NCBI GenBank assembly: GCA_002786025.1
Contig: NHNW01000042.1
Coordinates: forward strand, 186,001 to 250,000
DNA: 64,000 bases
Direction: 5' to 3'
From: Zasmidium citrigriseum
Taxonomy: Eukaryota > Ascomycota > Dothideomycetes > Mycosphaerellales > Mycosphaerellaceae
The notes under the pieces were generated by a model. That model had not been told where the DNA came from. It did no database searches and worked only from the letters and a program-made list of their open reading frames with translations. Both the position numbers and the translations under genes were made by a program. The number at the start of each line of letters is the position of its first letter. Position 1 is the stretch's first letter. Positions 22,707-33,281 of this stretch are shown here, in pieces.

Positions 22707-23297
22707 GATGGCGATTCGACTTCACCTCATGCCTCTCCAGGCTTCAATCAGACTCCCAGGAGTCGAGTGCTCTTTCAATGGCACAGAGCGAGGTCAACAA
22801 AAGATGACGAGACGACATCGGCGTCCCGTAACGCGCTTATACAATTCGCGGATACTGCGGTTGGGTGGGGATCGGATGAGAGTGTCGGCTGAGGAATCGG
22901 TTGCTACTTCTGCGCGCCGGTCCCCGGAACGCTCGTCGGGTAAAGATTCTGCCAGCCTTTTGCTTTCCTCCTGGCCCCATCCGAGCCGACGACACTCTTT
23001 TCCTCTTTCTCATCAACATCCATCTCATTCACTCACATTTCAATAGACTCATGTCTGAGACTGCTCCTGCCATAGTAGGCAAGTCTGTCGCTGCTGCCTT
23101 GCACCAGAGTCTCGTGACTTCCTGTGAGACTCGTGTCTCGCTCCGCCAATCATGGCCCATTGCTGCCTGAGGTAGGATCCACTGCTCTTTCTCTCAATGG
23201 ACTTTTATATGCAACTCTCGTGGCAACATTGAATCTCTCATTCTCGACAAACCCCAAGCCATCAACTGCACAGCGAACACCAGAAACCCCCAAAACC
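22707..23297. promoter_or_regulatory. Divergent promoter, SCOT / 2EXR protein
   Basis: 591 bp between divergent starts. A pyrimidine-rich stretch near 22990-23040 looks like a fungal transcript leader. The frame of the 2EXR gene is open upstream to 23124, so a longer N-terminus cannot be excluded. Confidence 0.35.
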
Positions 23298-24424
23298 ATG
23301 GCGACCACTGAGAACACCACGAGCACCGTTACGGGCAAGCGCAAGCGAAACCAAGTGTCCTACATTGCCGACGACTACTTCGACGATCTGGACCTTGATG
23401 CTGTCGAGCAGGACGAGGACGACGGCTTCCAGAGCGAAGATGATGACTCATTCGGCACGGCCAAGGCACGTTCTATCAGCCATTGCACATGTAGATGCAT
23501 CTACTGACACGCATCAGAAGCGCGGAAAGACTCCAGCCAAGAAGAAGGCGAAACTCACGATCAGCAAACCAAAGAAGGCCAAGGCCGAGAAGCCTTTTCG
23601 TTTCCTCGACTTGCCGGCCGAACTTCGTGACGAGATCTACGAGCTTGCCTTGACAGAGCCCGACGGCATCACGCTCTGCACCAAGACGAAGCAATACCGA
23701 CGCGTCGTATCTCGCGGTCCTATTTCCACTCAGGAGACCAGCTACTTCTATGGAAAGAGCAGGCGCCGCCGTCGCTACTGGGGCTACCTCAACAACTCTC
23801 AGACTACTGAAATCGGAAAGCCCAATCGACAGCTGATTCCAAACCTCCTGGCTGTCAACAGACAGATCCGAGACGAAGCCAGCAGCATGCTGTACAAGCA
23901 AGAGATCATCCTCGAAGATACGACTGCTCTCCACGTCTTCCTCACGCAGATCGGCGGCTACAATCGTCAACTGCTGTCCGACATCACCATCAAGGGCTGG
24001 GGTGGTGGTCGAGGTGTCCATAAGGGCCATAACTTTGCCGCTTTGTCCTCGCTCTCGACTTGCACCAATCTCAGGACCTTGTTCATCGACTGTACTCTCG
24101 GCTGGATTCGCGAACCGAAACAGCTTGCACGCCAGGTAAGCAGCGAAGGCTAGAAGCCATCTCGTTGTGTGTCTTAGACATTCGCTAACCTTCCCCCCTT
24201 AGATCTTCCGCGATGGTCACTACTTCCTCGAGGCTTTCGGGGCTGCGAATGGAAAGTACGACGCTGCGGTCGACGTTCTGCAGTTCGACGACGATTGGCA
24301 GTTCGACAAGCACGCTGCCGGACGATGGCGCTACAATGGGAGCGACAAGGAGCGCGAGGCTGATCCTGCCAAAAAGAAGGAGTTTGAGGATGAGCTGCGC
24401 CTGCTGCTTGGCCGGAAGAAATGA
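23298..24424 (+). CDS. 2EXR/F-box-like fungal protein
   Basis: Exons 23298-23465, 23518-24135 and 24203-24424 encode 335 residues. The N-terminus is acidic after a KRKR cluster (DDYFDDLDLDAVEQDEDD), then a Lys-rich linker leads to the FRFLDLPAELRDEIYELAL motif, which marks the 2EXR/F-box-like domain common in Dothideomycete proteins. VNRQIRDEASSMLYKQ follows, as in that family. These proteins are usually uncharacterised; a ubiquitin-ligase adaptor role is only a guess. The first intron (23466-23517) starts with GC instead of GT; it has a TACTGAC branch site and CAG acceptor, and is the only join that keeps phase. The second intron is a standard 67-bp GT-AG. Confidence 0.8.
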
Positions 24425-25439
24425 GTGAGTGGTGGAAGTCCAACTTGCATCGCTCCGGTGTCAACGGATTGGCTTTCATCACATGCAATGCACAGACTTC
24501 AAGTACATATGTTTCAATGGTGATCCAATCGGCGATCTTGGTACGTTTAGCTTAGCAAATCGAGAATGAGAATGTATACTATCTTCTCATGAGTATAGAG
24601 ACTTCAAATGGATGTGTGGTGCCGTTGCTACGTCCACATGCCGAGGCTCCTATTGGTTCACAAACTTCATCTTCTCTCCCGTGAAGTCTTGCCCCCACAA
24701 TTTTTCCTCCTGCCTATTAAGGGCACGTGAAACCTCAATTCACTTCCAGGAGAGTTTTGACTTCGGAGAATGCTCCGAGTCCGACAATCCCTCGACCCGC
24801 GCCGATTGGGCGTCGTCAAAGCCTCTCTTGGATCGGCTAGGGCTTTAGTGCAAGGATTGCAAGCCTTGATCATGTACCACTTTTCAAGGTCCCTAAAGAT
24901 CGGACCCACGTACAACAACCACGATAAAGGGAGCGCCCCGGGATGTTGCAACAGGTTGTCTGACAAGTACCTGGGCCGCAGCCCCGCACGCGCCAATGCA
25001 GGACCGAGACGATAAGGTCCTGCGTCTGGAGGGATATGAGCTGCTGGAGAATACTCGGCTTTGCGAGTGAATTGCTGCCTGACCAGACTCATATTCGTCA
25101 GCTCGGGGCAGCAAGCATGTGCAAGTGTGGAAAGGCAACGAATGAACGATGGAAAGGTCCTCGCCAATGGACCGGGGGAACGCTGTGGCGAAAACGCACA
25201 AGTGGTGGAAGCGGTCAAATGGGTGCGAGGGACAGCTCCCTACCATTGACGAAGACGTCCTAGTTACGGCGGGTCTGCCTCGTGGGAGAGAAAACCCTGC
25301 GTCCGCCGACTCGGAGATGCATGCCGCCGTGAGTACCGATTTTATGTCTTCTACTAGGGTGGGTGGCGTTTTCTCCTAGCACATCGTCCACATTCCACGA
25401 GTTTGACTTTGAGTCAGTGCCTCTCTACTTCTTCTACCC
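24425..25439. other. Intergenic upstream of the short Zn2Cys6 gene
   Basis: 1.0 kb between two plus-strand genes. A 183-codon open frame on the minus strand (24667-25218) is Ser/Arg/Pro-rich, with no recognisable domain and no supporting intron signals; I treat it as chance. The region should contain the promoter of the Zn2Cys6 gene. Confidence 0.35.
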
Positions 25440-26126
25440 ATGGATGGTGTCGTTGACCCGAAAGACATCGTCTCTCCACCCTCAAGTGGTCGCCCGCTGA
25501 GACCTGACAAGGTACGCCACCTACCTATTCTGCTTGCCGAAGCGTGGCGACCAACAGTGGCATGGGATCGCAGGCTCAGAAGCGGAGTCCATCTGACGAC
25601 AAAGAAGGGGATTCGTCCGAGACCTCGTCGTCGCAGAGGAAGATTGTAGATGTCGCGTGCTGGCCTTGTCGGAGACGAAAAGCAAAAGTGAGTGGCTCAT
25701 TCACATGGTGGCGTTGAAGTGGTGCTGAGACTGGCGTAAAGTGCAGTGGCGAACGACCAGCGTGCGCCTCATGCGTGCGTCGAGGTGAATAGTTCTAAGC
25801 AATGCACAGGCACGCTGAAGACACACCACTCTGACACGTCCGTAGAAGTCGAATGCACATACGAACACGAAGAAGGCATGACGCGTCAAGGCTCGCTGAA
25901 AATGAAACTCGACACGGCCACGTCCCGCGCTACGAACCTCGAGTACCTCTTTGAGCAGCTGAGAACGCGCCCTGACAATGAAGCAGCACTCCTGTTGGCT
26001 GTGATACGATTAGGGGCTGATCTGGACCAGTTGGTCGAGCGCATGCAGGCAGAATCTGATCTGACCTGGTTGACGACTATCAATGGAGGGCGATCGATAG
26101 AGCTGCCTCAGATTGGTGTCAGCTGA
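25440..26126 (+). CDS. Short Zn(II)2Cys6 cluster protein
   Basis: Four exons, 25440-25511, 25574-25687, 25742-25784 and 25846-26126, join in phase to 169 residues. The cluster reads C-WP-C-RRRKAK-C-SGERPA-C-AS-C-VRREVE-C, an exact C-x2-C-x6-C-x6-C-x2-C-x6-C binuclear zinc domain that binds CGG-type half sites in fungal regulators. Two introns cut inside the cluster, the first with an AAG acceptor; using the nearby CAG would destroy the third cysteine. A short, probably helical segment follows (NLEYLFEQLRTRPDNEAALL). The usual large regulatory region of this family is absent, so it is either a minimal DNA-binding protein or a truncated relative. The neighbours give no clue to targets. Confidence 0.8.
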
Positions 26127-26529
26127 CGTGAGGCGAGGGTGTGAAGCTGGTGAAAAAGTGACGCTCGCAGAGGTCGGGAGTTCGAGAGATTGTCCGAGGA
26201 AGCATATGCGAGAGAGCACAGAGGACTGCTAAGAGAGCTGTGGCAGGCAGACAGCGTGGAGCGCGACAGATTCCCAGTAGGAGACGTGCGAAAGATAGAT
26301 TCGGGCCTGAGGCTCGCAAGTTATCATTACCCATGAAGTCAGTGAAGTGTTTCTCGTTAAGCGCCCATGGCACCGGACCCTGAGATTCACTCACCCAGCA
26401 ATGGCATGTTTCGTACGGATGATTTGCGTATTGGGCTGACGAGGTCAATATGAGAAACTCCTAGATTGCTGAAACGGAGGGAGAGGTGATGATGATGACA
26501 AGATCCAATACTGGCTGTAAGATACTGCG
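26127..26529. other. Intergenic, convergent 3' ends
   Basis: 403 bp between the tail-to-tail Zn2Cys6 and ZIP transporter genes. Nothing I can support beyond shared 3' UTR space. Confidence 0.35.
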
Positions 26530-27880
26530 CTAATGTCCGTGTCCAAATTGCGTGAGCAGGGGTAACAACATACCGCCCACGGTTACAAGGGTATCCACCA
26601 GCGCTGGCCCTTGCGGTTTGGATGGAGGCGACGCGTTGGACGAGTATGGGTCGTCCATGGGAACACCAGCGTAACCATTCATCGCGTGTCCCTCTCCATG
26701 CGCATGATCACCGGCACCGCTTTCTTGCATGGTGTGCATGGCCACGTACAGAAATGTACCACCGGAGAACAATAGAAGGACTCCAGTAGCAAATTCGGTA
26801 CTCGCACTGTGGCCCAGCGACTCAGATGAGAAGCCAAGCAGATGCACGGCGAGGTAGGTCAGTAGAGCGCCGACTGGGGCGGCAAGCGAGAAGATGATAA
26901 GATGTGCTCTTGCCATTCGCTTTGATAATCCTTGCTTCAGCAATACCGATGTCAAGCCAAAGGCCGCAGGCGCCTTGTGTATCATCAGTGCAATGAAGAT
27001 GATGAAGCTCAAGTTGCTGCTCGAATTCGTGGAGGACGCGCCAAGGGCGATGCCATCTGCCGCGGCATGAATGACAAGACCCACTGTCGTAGAGCTGGGT
27101 CGACCGCCAGAGTTGTGGGCGGAGGAGCCTTGTGAGGCAAAAGTGTCTTCGGCGGGCCGCTCTGCATTCTCGTTCGATACCGAGGGTGACCGATTGAGGC
27201 TGAAGCTGTTCAGGTTGATCTGAAACCTCTGCGGCTGTGACGGCGAGGTCGCATGTCGAGGAAGCGTGTCGATGAGGTACATCAGGATGAAGCCCAATAT
27301 CAGAGATATGCCGATCCATGCATGCGGGTCGCGTTCTTCCACGTCCTCGACTGATCCACTGCCAAGATCGTCGTCGTCGTCTGCGAGATTGCCGTGTTCA
27401 GAATCTTCAGAGTTGTTCATGTCTTCATCAGAGGGAAAGCCGTCATCCGGTCCAGTTCTGAACGAGCCGTCCGCATCCTCATACTCGTCAAACTCAGGAG
27501 CTGCTCGTACGGCATGTATTCCTTGCGCCGAGGGTTGTGTGTTCGCAATTGGGAAGACATCCATTTGTATGCTTGGCATTCGTGCCGCGATCGATAGACT
27601 CCTCTTATCGTGGCTGTGTCCATTTCCACTTGCAGCATACAACGTTTCCACACCCTCTGGTATAATTACAATCAATGATGTCCCCACGAGTACCCCTGTT
27701 CCCAGTGCTGTTATCAGGCGTAACTGTCGAGGCGAGAGCGAGAAGGATAGGGGAAGGATGCCGGCGAGGAAGGAACTTTGACACAATCAGCACGGCGACA
27801 AAGATTTGAGGAACATGACTGGCATACGCTCCGCCCATGATGAGGCATAGCAGCAATAGTACAAAAAGTCCAGAGCCCAT
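26530..27880 (-). CDS. ZIP-family zinc transporter (ZIP9/Atx2-like)
   Basis: Membrane zinc (possibly manganese) transporter moving metal into the cytosol, most like ZIP9/Atx2 proteins of the Golgi and vesicles. Exons 27880-27828 and 27775-26530 encode 432 residues; the 52-bp intron joins MGGA to SFLAGILPLSFSLS, the expected first-helix pattern. Eight membrane segments can be placed. The metal site is in HAAADGIALGA (helix 4) and HKAPAAFGL (helix 5). A long variable loop between helices 2 and 3 is acidic (DDDDDLGSGSVEDVEE) instead of His-rich. The C-terminus is short and ends FGHGH. Divergent from HAT1 with 350 bp between starts. Confidence 0.9.
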
Positions 27881-28230
27881 TGCGCTCTCTGTGCGCCCGG
27901 CGCCGTCTCTTCCCGTTGATGTCCGATGAGCGTGCTGTTTATCGCTTCATTCTGACTCGCTGCTCGCCCGTGCGCGCTTGATCTCGTGACGTCGTGAAGG
28001 TCGTAAGTGAATGAAGTGTGGATGCAGCTTCCTCGACGTCGGACCTGGATGGTCCCTGCCGCCACTGAAGGTTCGTCACTAGCCACACTTTCAGCCACCT
28101 TCGCGTCGCGCCTTCCTTGTCGCGTCACTCCGCACGTGAAGGCAACCTAAAACATCTCCGTTGCAAAGAGCTGCTTCTTCACCGACTTCCTCTTCAACAC
28201 TCACTCCAACCATCGCCAGAGCAAATCACC
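27881..28230. promoter_or_regulatory. Divergent promoter, ZIP transporter / HAT1
   Basis: 350 bp between divergent start codons. A palindromic CACGTG lies at 28133-28138, 93 bp before the HAT1 ATG; bHLH factors bind this sequence, but its use here is unproven. A pyrimidine-rich leader follows it. Confidence 0.4.
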
Positions 28231-29805
28231 ATGCGATCGACATCGGACGGCGTCACCATCCAGGACGAGGAGGACGAGGAGCTCGCCCAGCAGATCGAGG
28301 CGCAAGTCAACGAGTGGTCCAGCAACAGCAATGAGTGCTTCAATGTCCAGCTGGTCCGTGGAGATGGCTCCGTGGCGAGCTCATTTCAACCAGAGTTTAC
28401 CTATGCCATATTCGGCGACGAGGAAGCCATCTTCGGGTATCAGGACCTCTCCATCGACTTGACCTTCCGCGCACACGATCTCGAGCCTCAACTAGAATAC
28501 AGCTATGGCAAGGCGTTCCCGGCGCAGGGCGAAGTGCAACCTACCAACATCAGAGAAGCTCTCGAAGACTTTCTGCCAAAGTCAGCTTTCGAGAAGAAGA
28601 AGAAGACGCAAGAGAATGACGCCGACTTCCGACCTCCAGGCGAGAAGATCCACACATACAAACGAGGGGGAAAGACATACGAGACCTGGTGCGCGAGCCT
28701 AGCAGATGAGAAGGCGAAGAGGTTGCTGGAAAACATGCAGATATTGGCTCCCATGTTCATTGATGGCGGTCGCTTGCTGGAGCTGGAACAGAGCTGGACG
28801 GCGTCTAGGTGGAAGGTGTTCCTCGTCTATGAGGTCGATCAGAAACCCGCCGATAAGGTCTCGCCATACAGCTTGATCGGATACGGCACATCATATCGAA
28901 GCTTCACCTTCCCCGATCGGCTCAGGACTGTACAGTTCGATGACTTCTCCCCCAGCTCGCAACCACTGGAACACTTCATGCCATCACCAGACGGCAAGTG
29001 TAACGAGCTCTCAAATCCGCCCGACTTCGGCTCACCCCTCGATCTCCCAAGCCGTGAGCGTCTGTCGCAGTTCCTGATGCTTCCTCCATACCATGGCGCT
29101 GGTCACGGCCAGGAGCTTTACAACACCATGTACAAGCATCTGACGGCACCCGAGAACGTGCGCGAATTCACGGTCGAAGATCCGAACGAGAAGTTCGACG
29201 ATCTCCGAGACTTCTGTGATCTGCTCTACCTCCGGCAAAACGTGCCAGAGTTCGCTGCGTTGCGCATCAACACCGACGTCCCCGAAGACAAGATGAGATC
29301 GGACAACAACGTCCCCACGGAATTGATCGTACCGGCCGACATTCGAAAGCAAGTGATGCGAGACACCAAGATCATGCCACGCCAATTCGATCGGCTAGTC
29401 GAGATGCACACCTTGTCGTTCATTCCGGCCACGAATCGATCGCGCAACAGGTTGACGAAGAAGGAAAAGGCGACAAATCCAGCCGACAAAGCATACTACT
29501 TCTGGAGACTCTATGTCAAGCAGCGACTTTACATCTTCAACGCTGATCAGCTTAAGCAAGTTGAACACGCAGAGAGAGTGGAGAAGCTTGAAGGTGCGCT
29601 TGATAGCGTACTGGAGGCATACTCCGAGATGATCGAGAGAGTTGAAGCCAGGGAGAAGAACGACGTCGAGATGGAGGATGTGAATGCTTCTGCACCCAAG
29701 CGCAAGCGACCAGTAGTTGCCGACGATGAAGACGAAGACGAGGAAGCTGGAGCTGAGAACGAGGCGACGCCGAACACCAATGGTCATAAAAAGGTTAGGG
29801 TTTAG
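28231..29805 (+). CDS. HAT1: Type B histone acetyltransferase catalytic subunit Hat1
   Basis: Acetylates Lys5 and Lys12 of newly made histone H4, with the Hat2 WD-repeat partner, before chromatin assembly. Single exon, 524 residues. The N-terminal domain includes FTYAIFGDEEAIFGYQDL, a Hat1 hallmark. The GNAT core has YSLIGYGTSYRSFTFPDR and the acetyl-CoA loop LPPYHGAGHGQELY, with RERLSQFLMLPP before it. The C-terminal part is helical and ends in an acidic, Lys-rich tail (DDEDEDEEAG and HKKVRV) fitting nuclear import and histone contact. The frame is open 38 codons upstream of the chosen ATG, without a better start there. Confidence 0.94.
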   Translation: MRSTSDGVTIQDEEDEELAQQIEAQVNEWSSNSNECFNVQLVRGDGSVASSFQPEFTYAIFGDEEAIFGYQDLSIDLTFRAHDLEPQLEYSYGKAFPAQGEVQPTNIREALEDFLPKSAFEKKKKTQENDADFRPPGEKIHTYKRGGKTYETWCASLADEKAKRLLENMQILAPMFIDGGRLLELEQSWTASRWKVFLVYEVDQKPADKVSPYSLIGYGTSYRSFTFPDRLRTVQFDDFSPSSQPLEHFMPSPDGKCNELSNPPDFGSPLDLPSRERLSQFLMLPPYHGAGHGQELYNTMYKHLTAPENVREFTVEDPNEKFDDLRDFCDLLYLRQNVPEFAALRINTDVPEDKMRSDNNVPTELIVPADIRKQVMRDTKIMPRQFDRLVEMHTLSFIPATNRSRNRLTKKEKATNPADKAYYFWRLYVKQRLYIFNADQLKQVEHAERVEKLEGALDSVLEAYSEMIERVEAREKNDVEMEDVNASAPKRKRPVVADDEDEDEEAGAENEATPNTNGHKKVRV

Positions 29806-30231
29806 GGTGCCAGGCTCTCGGAACGCCACGTGAAACTTACGATAACCCTGGATCACTCCTTGGGACACGGAATGTGTATCACCGGCAGTTCATCAGCGAG
29901 TGTATTTGCTTTGAGTCTTCTGTATTCAGCATGGCGCTTGGGAGAATCCTACTACCAGATGGTCGGTCGCGGCGGGGTCGCCGTAATGACATACCGAGGC
30001 GAGGGTCGGAGTTGCAAGGTGGGAATGATGATGTCTTTGAAGGCTAGTTGGATCGACTATCGGGTTCGAGATGCCTGGCTGAGGACCGGTACCAAGGGAA
30101 TTCAATCTATTATACTTTCAAGGGTCTCCTCCAGCTTAAGGCAACCCAAGATCCGCGTCTGGATCTTCAGCATCCGAGCCTTTTGACAAACGTTCAATGC
30201 CTGCTTTTGTATACGAGTGTGCCTCGCAGAA
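29806..30231. other. Intergenic, HAT1 to lipocalin-like gene
   Basis: 426 bp between plus-strand genes. A CACGTG palindrome sits at about 29827-29832, just past the HAT1 stop. Open frames here show no family features. Confidence 0.35.
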
Positions 30232-30957
30232 ATGGATCCGCAGAGAACAGAAGAAACCTTGCTAACGACGGCCATGTCTGGAAATCGTCCGCCTCCTTTG
30301 CCAGAGGAACCTGATTTCGACAACTTCAACGACTCGCCTCCATCGACGCCTTCAGTAAGGTCTACATCATCACGTTCGAGCATGCCGTCTACAATATCAA
30401 CTCCCAAAAAGAGTCGCTCGCCCACCAAATCCCTCCGCGATCTCAATGGCACATGGACGCTCTCGAAACCTCTCTCCAGCGGCATACCTCCCGCCCTCGA
30501 AATCCAAGGCTTCACATCGCCCGTCCGGAAAGCAATCATCGCCTCACCTCTTCGACTGCAGATAATGCAATCACATTACCCATCCCAGATATTCATCAAG
30601 CAGCACACGACATCGTCGGTCCCCGCCGTCACGCTACGCTGGTATCCGCCGCAGCGACCCGGAACTTGGAGTGAGTGGTGGGAGAGTGCGACTGAGGGAA
30701 CCAGGAGTCGGTGTCGATGGGCGAAAGGAGGGGAGGTTGACGATGGAGGGTTCTTGATCGAGGGCATGAGCAGAAGTGCCGAGCTACTCGAGTGTGAGGT
30801 TGAGTGTAAGGGGCAGGGTTGGGTTAAAAGGGAGGTTTGGGTTGTTGAGAGTGGGAAGCGCTTGGTCAGGAGGGTTGTTACTCTGGGAAGGGGGAGGGAT
30901 GGGGAGTGGGATGGACGGAGGGCAGAGACGAGATTGGTCTATGAGTTTGAGGGATAG
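30232..30957 (+). CDS. Lipocalin-like fungal protein
   Basis: Single-exon gene for 241 residues, starting MDPQRTEE; a downstream ATG (MSGNRPPPL) is also possible. The first 70 residues are Ser/Pro/Thr-rich and disordered-looking. The rest opens with LNGTWTLSKPLS, then alternates short hydrophobic strands (AIIASPLRLQIMQSHY, WVKREVWVVESGKRLVRRVV). This resembles fungal proteins described as lipocalin/calycin-like, in which a GxW near the first strand is conserved. No signal peptide or membrane segment, so probably cytosolic. The 3' third is very G-rich with few C, unlike the first part. Ligand and function are unknown. Confidence 0.6.
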   Translation: MDPQRTEETLLTTAMSGNRPPPLPEEPDFDNFNDSPPSTPSVRSTSSRSSMPSTISTPKKSRSPTKSLRDLNGTWTLSKPLSSGIPPALEIQGFTSPVRKAIIASPLRLQIMQSHYPSQIFIKQHTTSSVPAVTLRWYPPQRPGTWSEWWESATEGTRSRCRWAKGGEVDDGGFLIEGMSRSAELLECEVECKGQGWVKREVWVVESGKRLVRRVVTLGRGRDGEWDGRRAETRLVYEFEG

Positions 30958-31246
30958 GTGGGTTGGAATGGAGACCGAGATGGTGGCGGGTGGCGATGCT
31001 ATGGTGTCCGGACGACTGCACAATACCCCTCTAGAACGAACAAAAAGATTTCGGCAATACTTCGATTTCACCTTGGGCGAGTCGCTCGCTTCTCGCTTGG
31101 CTCCTGGAGCGCGCACGAATCTCGTAAGCGGCAGATCTTATCTTCCAGGCGCTCTTCTGCCATTGCATTCGTGCACAAGACCTCGACCACGAGGTTTGAT
31201 CTGCTTATGGCTCTCAACGTAGGAATCGCAACGATACTCCGCTCTG

Positions 31247-33281
31247 ATGGAGGCCCGTCCATGCTTGCGACGACTGATCCGATGTCGAACGACCGCCTCA
31301 ACATGCAAGCCAATTCGTTACAACTCATACCTAAGAGACTCGCGCCCGGCTCAAGTACGTCCATACATCGAACGACAAAGAAGGCGCTTCAACACGAGTA
31401 GAAGTCCAAGAGTAGAGTATCATACGAATCGAATATACCGGCCGCTTGACTCATCAAACCTCGAAGTCCGCATCCTCCAAGTCGATACAACGAAAACAGA
31501 TGCTTCGGGTCGAATCTCCTGTCGACTGGAACACGCCTCCCTAGCTGGTGATCCAATCCCGTCATACGAAGCCATCTCTTGGTGCTGGGGAAACCCTCAT
31601 CCAGAGCGAGAAATCCTGCTCAATGACCGCATCTTCCCTATCTCCAAGAACGCCGAACAGGTCCTCCGATGCCTGTGTTTCGATCAAGGCCACAAGAAAG
31701 TCTGGCTCGATGCCCTATGCATCGATCAATCAAACACCACAGAACGAGCAGAGCAAGTAGCCATCATGAAAGACGTCTACTCCAAAGCCTCACGAGTCCT
31801 AATCTGGCTCGGCGAAGACAACGACGGCATAGCCTCTGCCGCTTTCGATGCAATCGACACCCTCGCTACGCACTGCCGAGCCACAACAGACGTCTCGCAA
31901 AACCCCTGGTCAACTTTCAAAGACGCCTCCGGAAAATCTCTCTTCAGAAACACCCCCCTCCCCTCCTTCGACCGCCTCGCTTTCCTCTCCTTCTTCTCCT
32001 CCCCAATCTTCCAACGTCTCTGGGTCCTCCAAGAGATAATCCTCGGAAAACAAGCCGTCTTCCACCTTGGAAATCATTCGAGACCTATGCCCGACGTCCT
32101 CCTCGCGGCCCAATGGCTCCGCCACCACGTCCACGAAATCCACGCCCTCAAAACTTACGATATCCCAGATATAAGGGGCGTGTTCAACGCCACGAGACTC
32201 TGGCATTTATCCCACGGATGGTATACGCTGTCAAACCTCCTGATCGCGTCCGCGGCATCGCAGACGACGTTGCCGCTGGATAAAGTCTACGGCTTATTAG
32301 GCCTGTGGCAAGAGAAATCCCAACGCTCGCTGCAGGATGCCGGTCTGATGCCGGATTATTCGGCCAAGGTGGGTGAGGTTTTTATGAGGGCTACGAGGGA
32401 GGCGATTGTGGAGCATAAGGGACGGAGCGTGCAGTTGGATTTGTTGCGGTACGCGAGGAATTTTTTTCCGAAGGAGGGAGGATTACAGGAGGAGGAGGGG
32501 CCTTCGTGGGTGCCTAGGTATGATTGGGCGGTGGATCCGGAGAGGTCGCCGCAGGAGAGTGGGAAGTTTGGTGTTGGGGCGGCGGGTGGGCTTAAGGGGT
32601 GTGTGAGAGAGATGGATCCTGGGAATCCGCGGGTTCTGAGTGTAAGAGGCTTGGCTGTTTGTCGGGTGGCTTGGTGTGGACGGGTGTTGACGAAGGAGCT
32701 CTTGTATGGGCGTATGAGCAACGGGGTTGCTCTTGAGCTGCTTACTTGTCGCTCTATTGCGGCTGCGAGGGGGGTCTCTGAAGAGGACTTTGCGGTTACG
32801 ATGACGAGTAGGCGGAGTGCTATCGACTGGGATGTTTTGCACGATGAGAATTTCCTGCGTGGATATAGGGCTTGTGTGCTTGCCTCTGCAGTTACTTATG
32901 GCGTTGCTCTAGACGGTGTCGTGGATGGGGACTTCAAGAATACGGCGGATTCGTATCGACTGGCTCTCTATCAAGGCAGTCGGAACCGCAGATTCTTCAT
33001 CACGACGGATGGGCGCATAGGTACAGGACCGAGTGGGATGGAAGAGGGGGATATCGTTTGTATTCTGTTTGGATTGAGCGTTCCGGTTGTGTTGCGAGAG
33101 GAAGGGGAATTTTGGAGACTGGTTGGCAATGTCTATCTACACGGGATTATGGAGGCAAGTACCATATCGCCTCAGGTCGCTCTATCCAGAATACTAACAT
33201 ATCCTTCAGGGCGAATACGTTCAAGCTCTTCAAGACGAGGGTCGTCTCGAGGAAGAGACGAGGTGGTTTGATATCCATTGA
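31247..33281 (+). CDS. HET-domain protein (HET-6 type) with Arg-rich N-terminus
   Basis: Heterokaryon-incompatibility domain protein; in known cases such domains trigger cell death after fusion of unlike hyphae. Exons 31247-33154 and 33210-33281 encode 659 residues. The HET domain (about 100-250) has YEAISWCWG, KVWLDALCIDQ and YSKASRVLIWLGEDNDG in family order. The C-terminal part ends YLHGIMEGEY, typical of HET-6-type proteins, but only if the 55-bp intron starting with GC (GAG|GCAAGT) is removed; read-through gives a different tail. The first 60 residues are Arg-rich with RRFNTS, like a mitochondrial presequence, and there is no later Met before the HET domain. Codon use is skewed to G in the third quarter. 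Confidence 0.87.

Noticed and set aside
24667..25218. A 183-codon minus-strand gene.
   Set aside because: Ser/Arg/Pro-rich composition without conserved motif, start context or intron logic; length is possible by chance in GC-balanced sequence.
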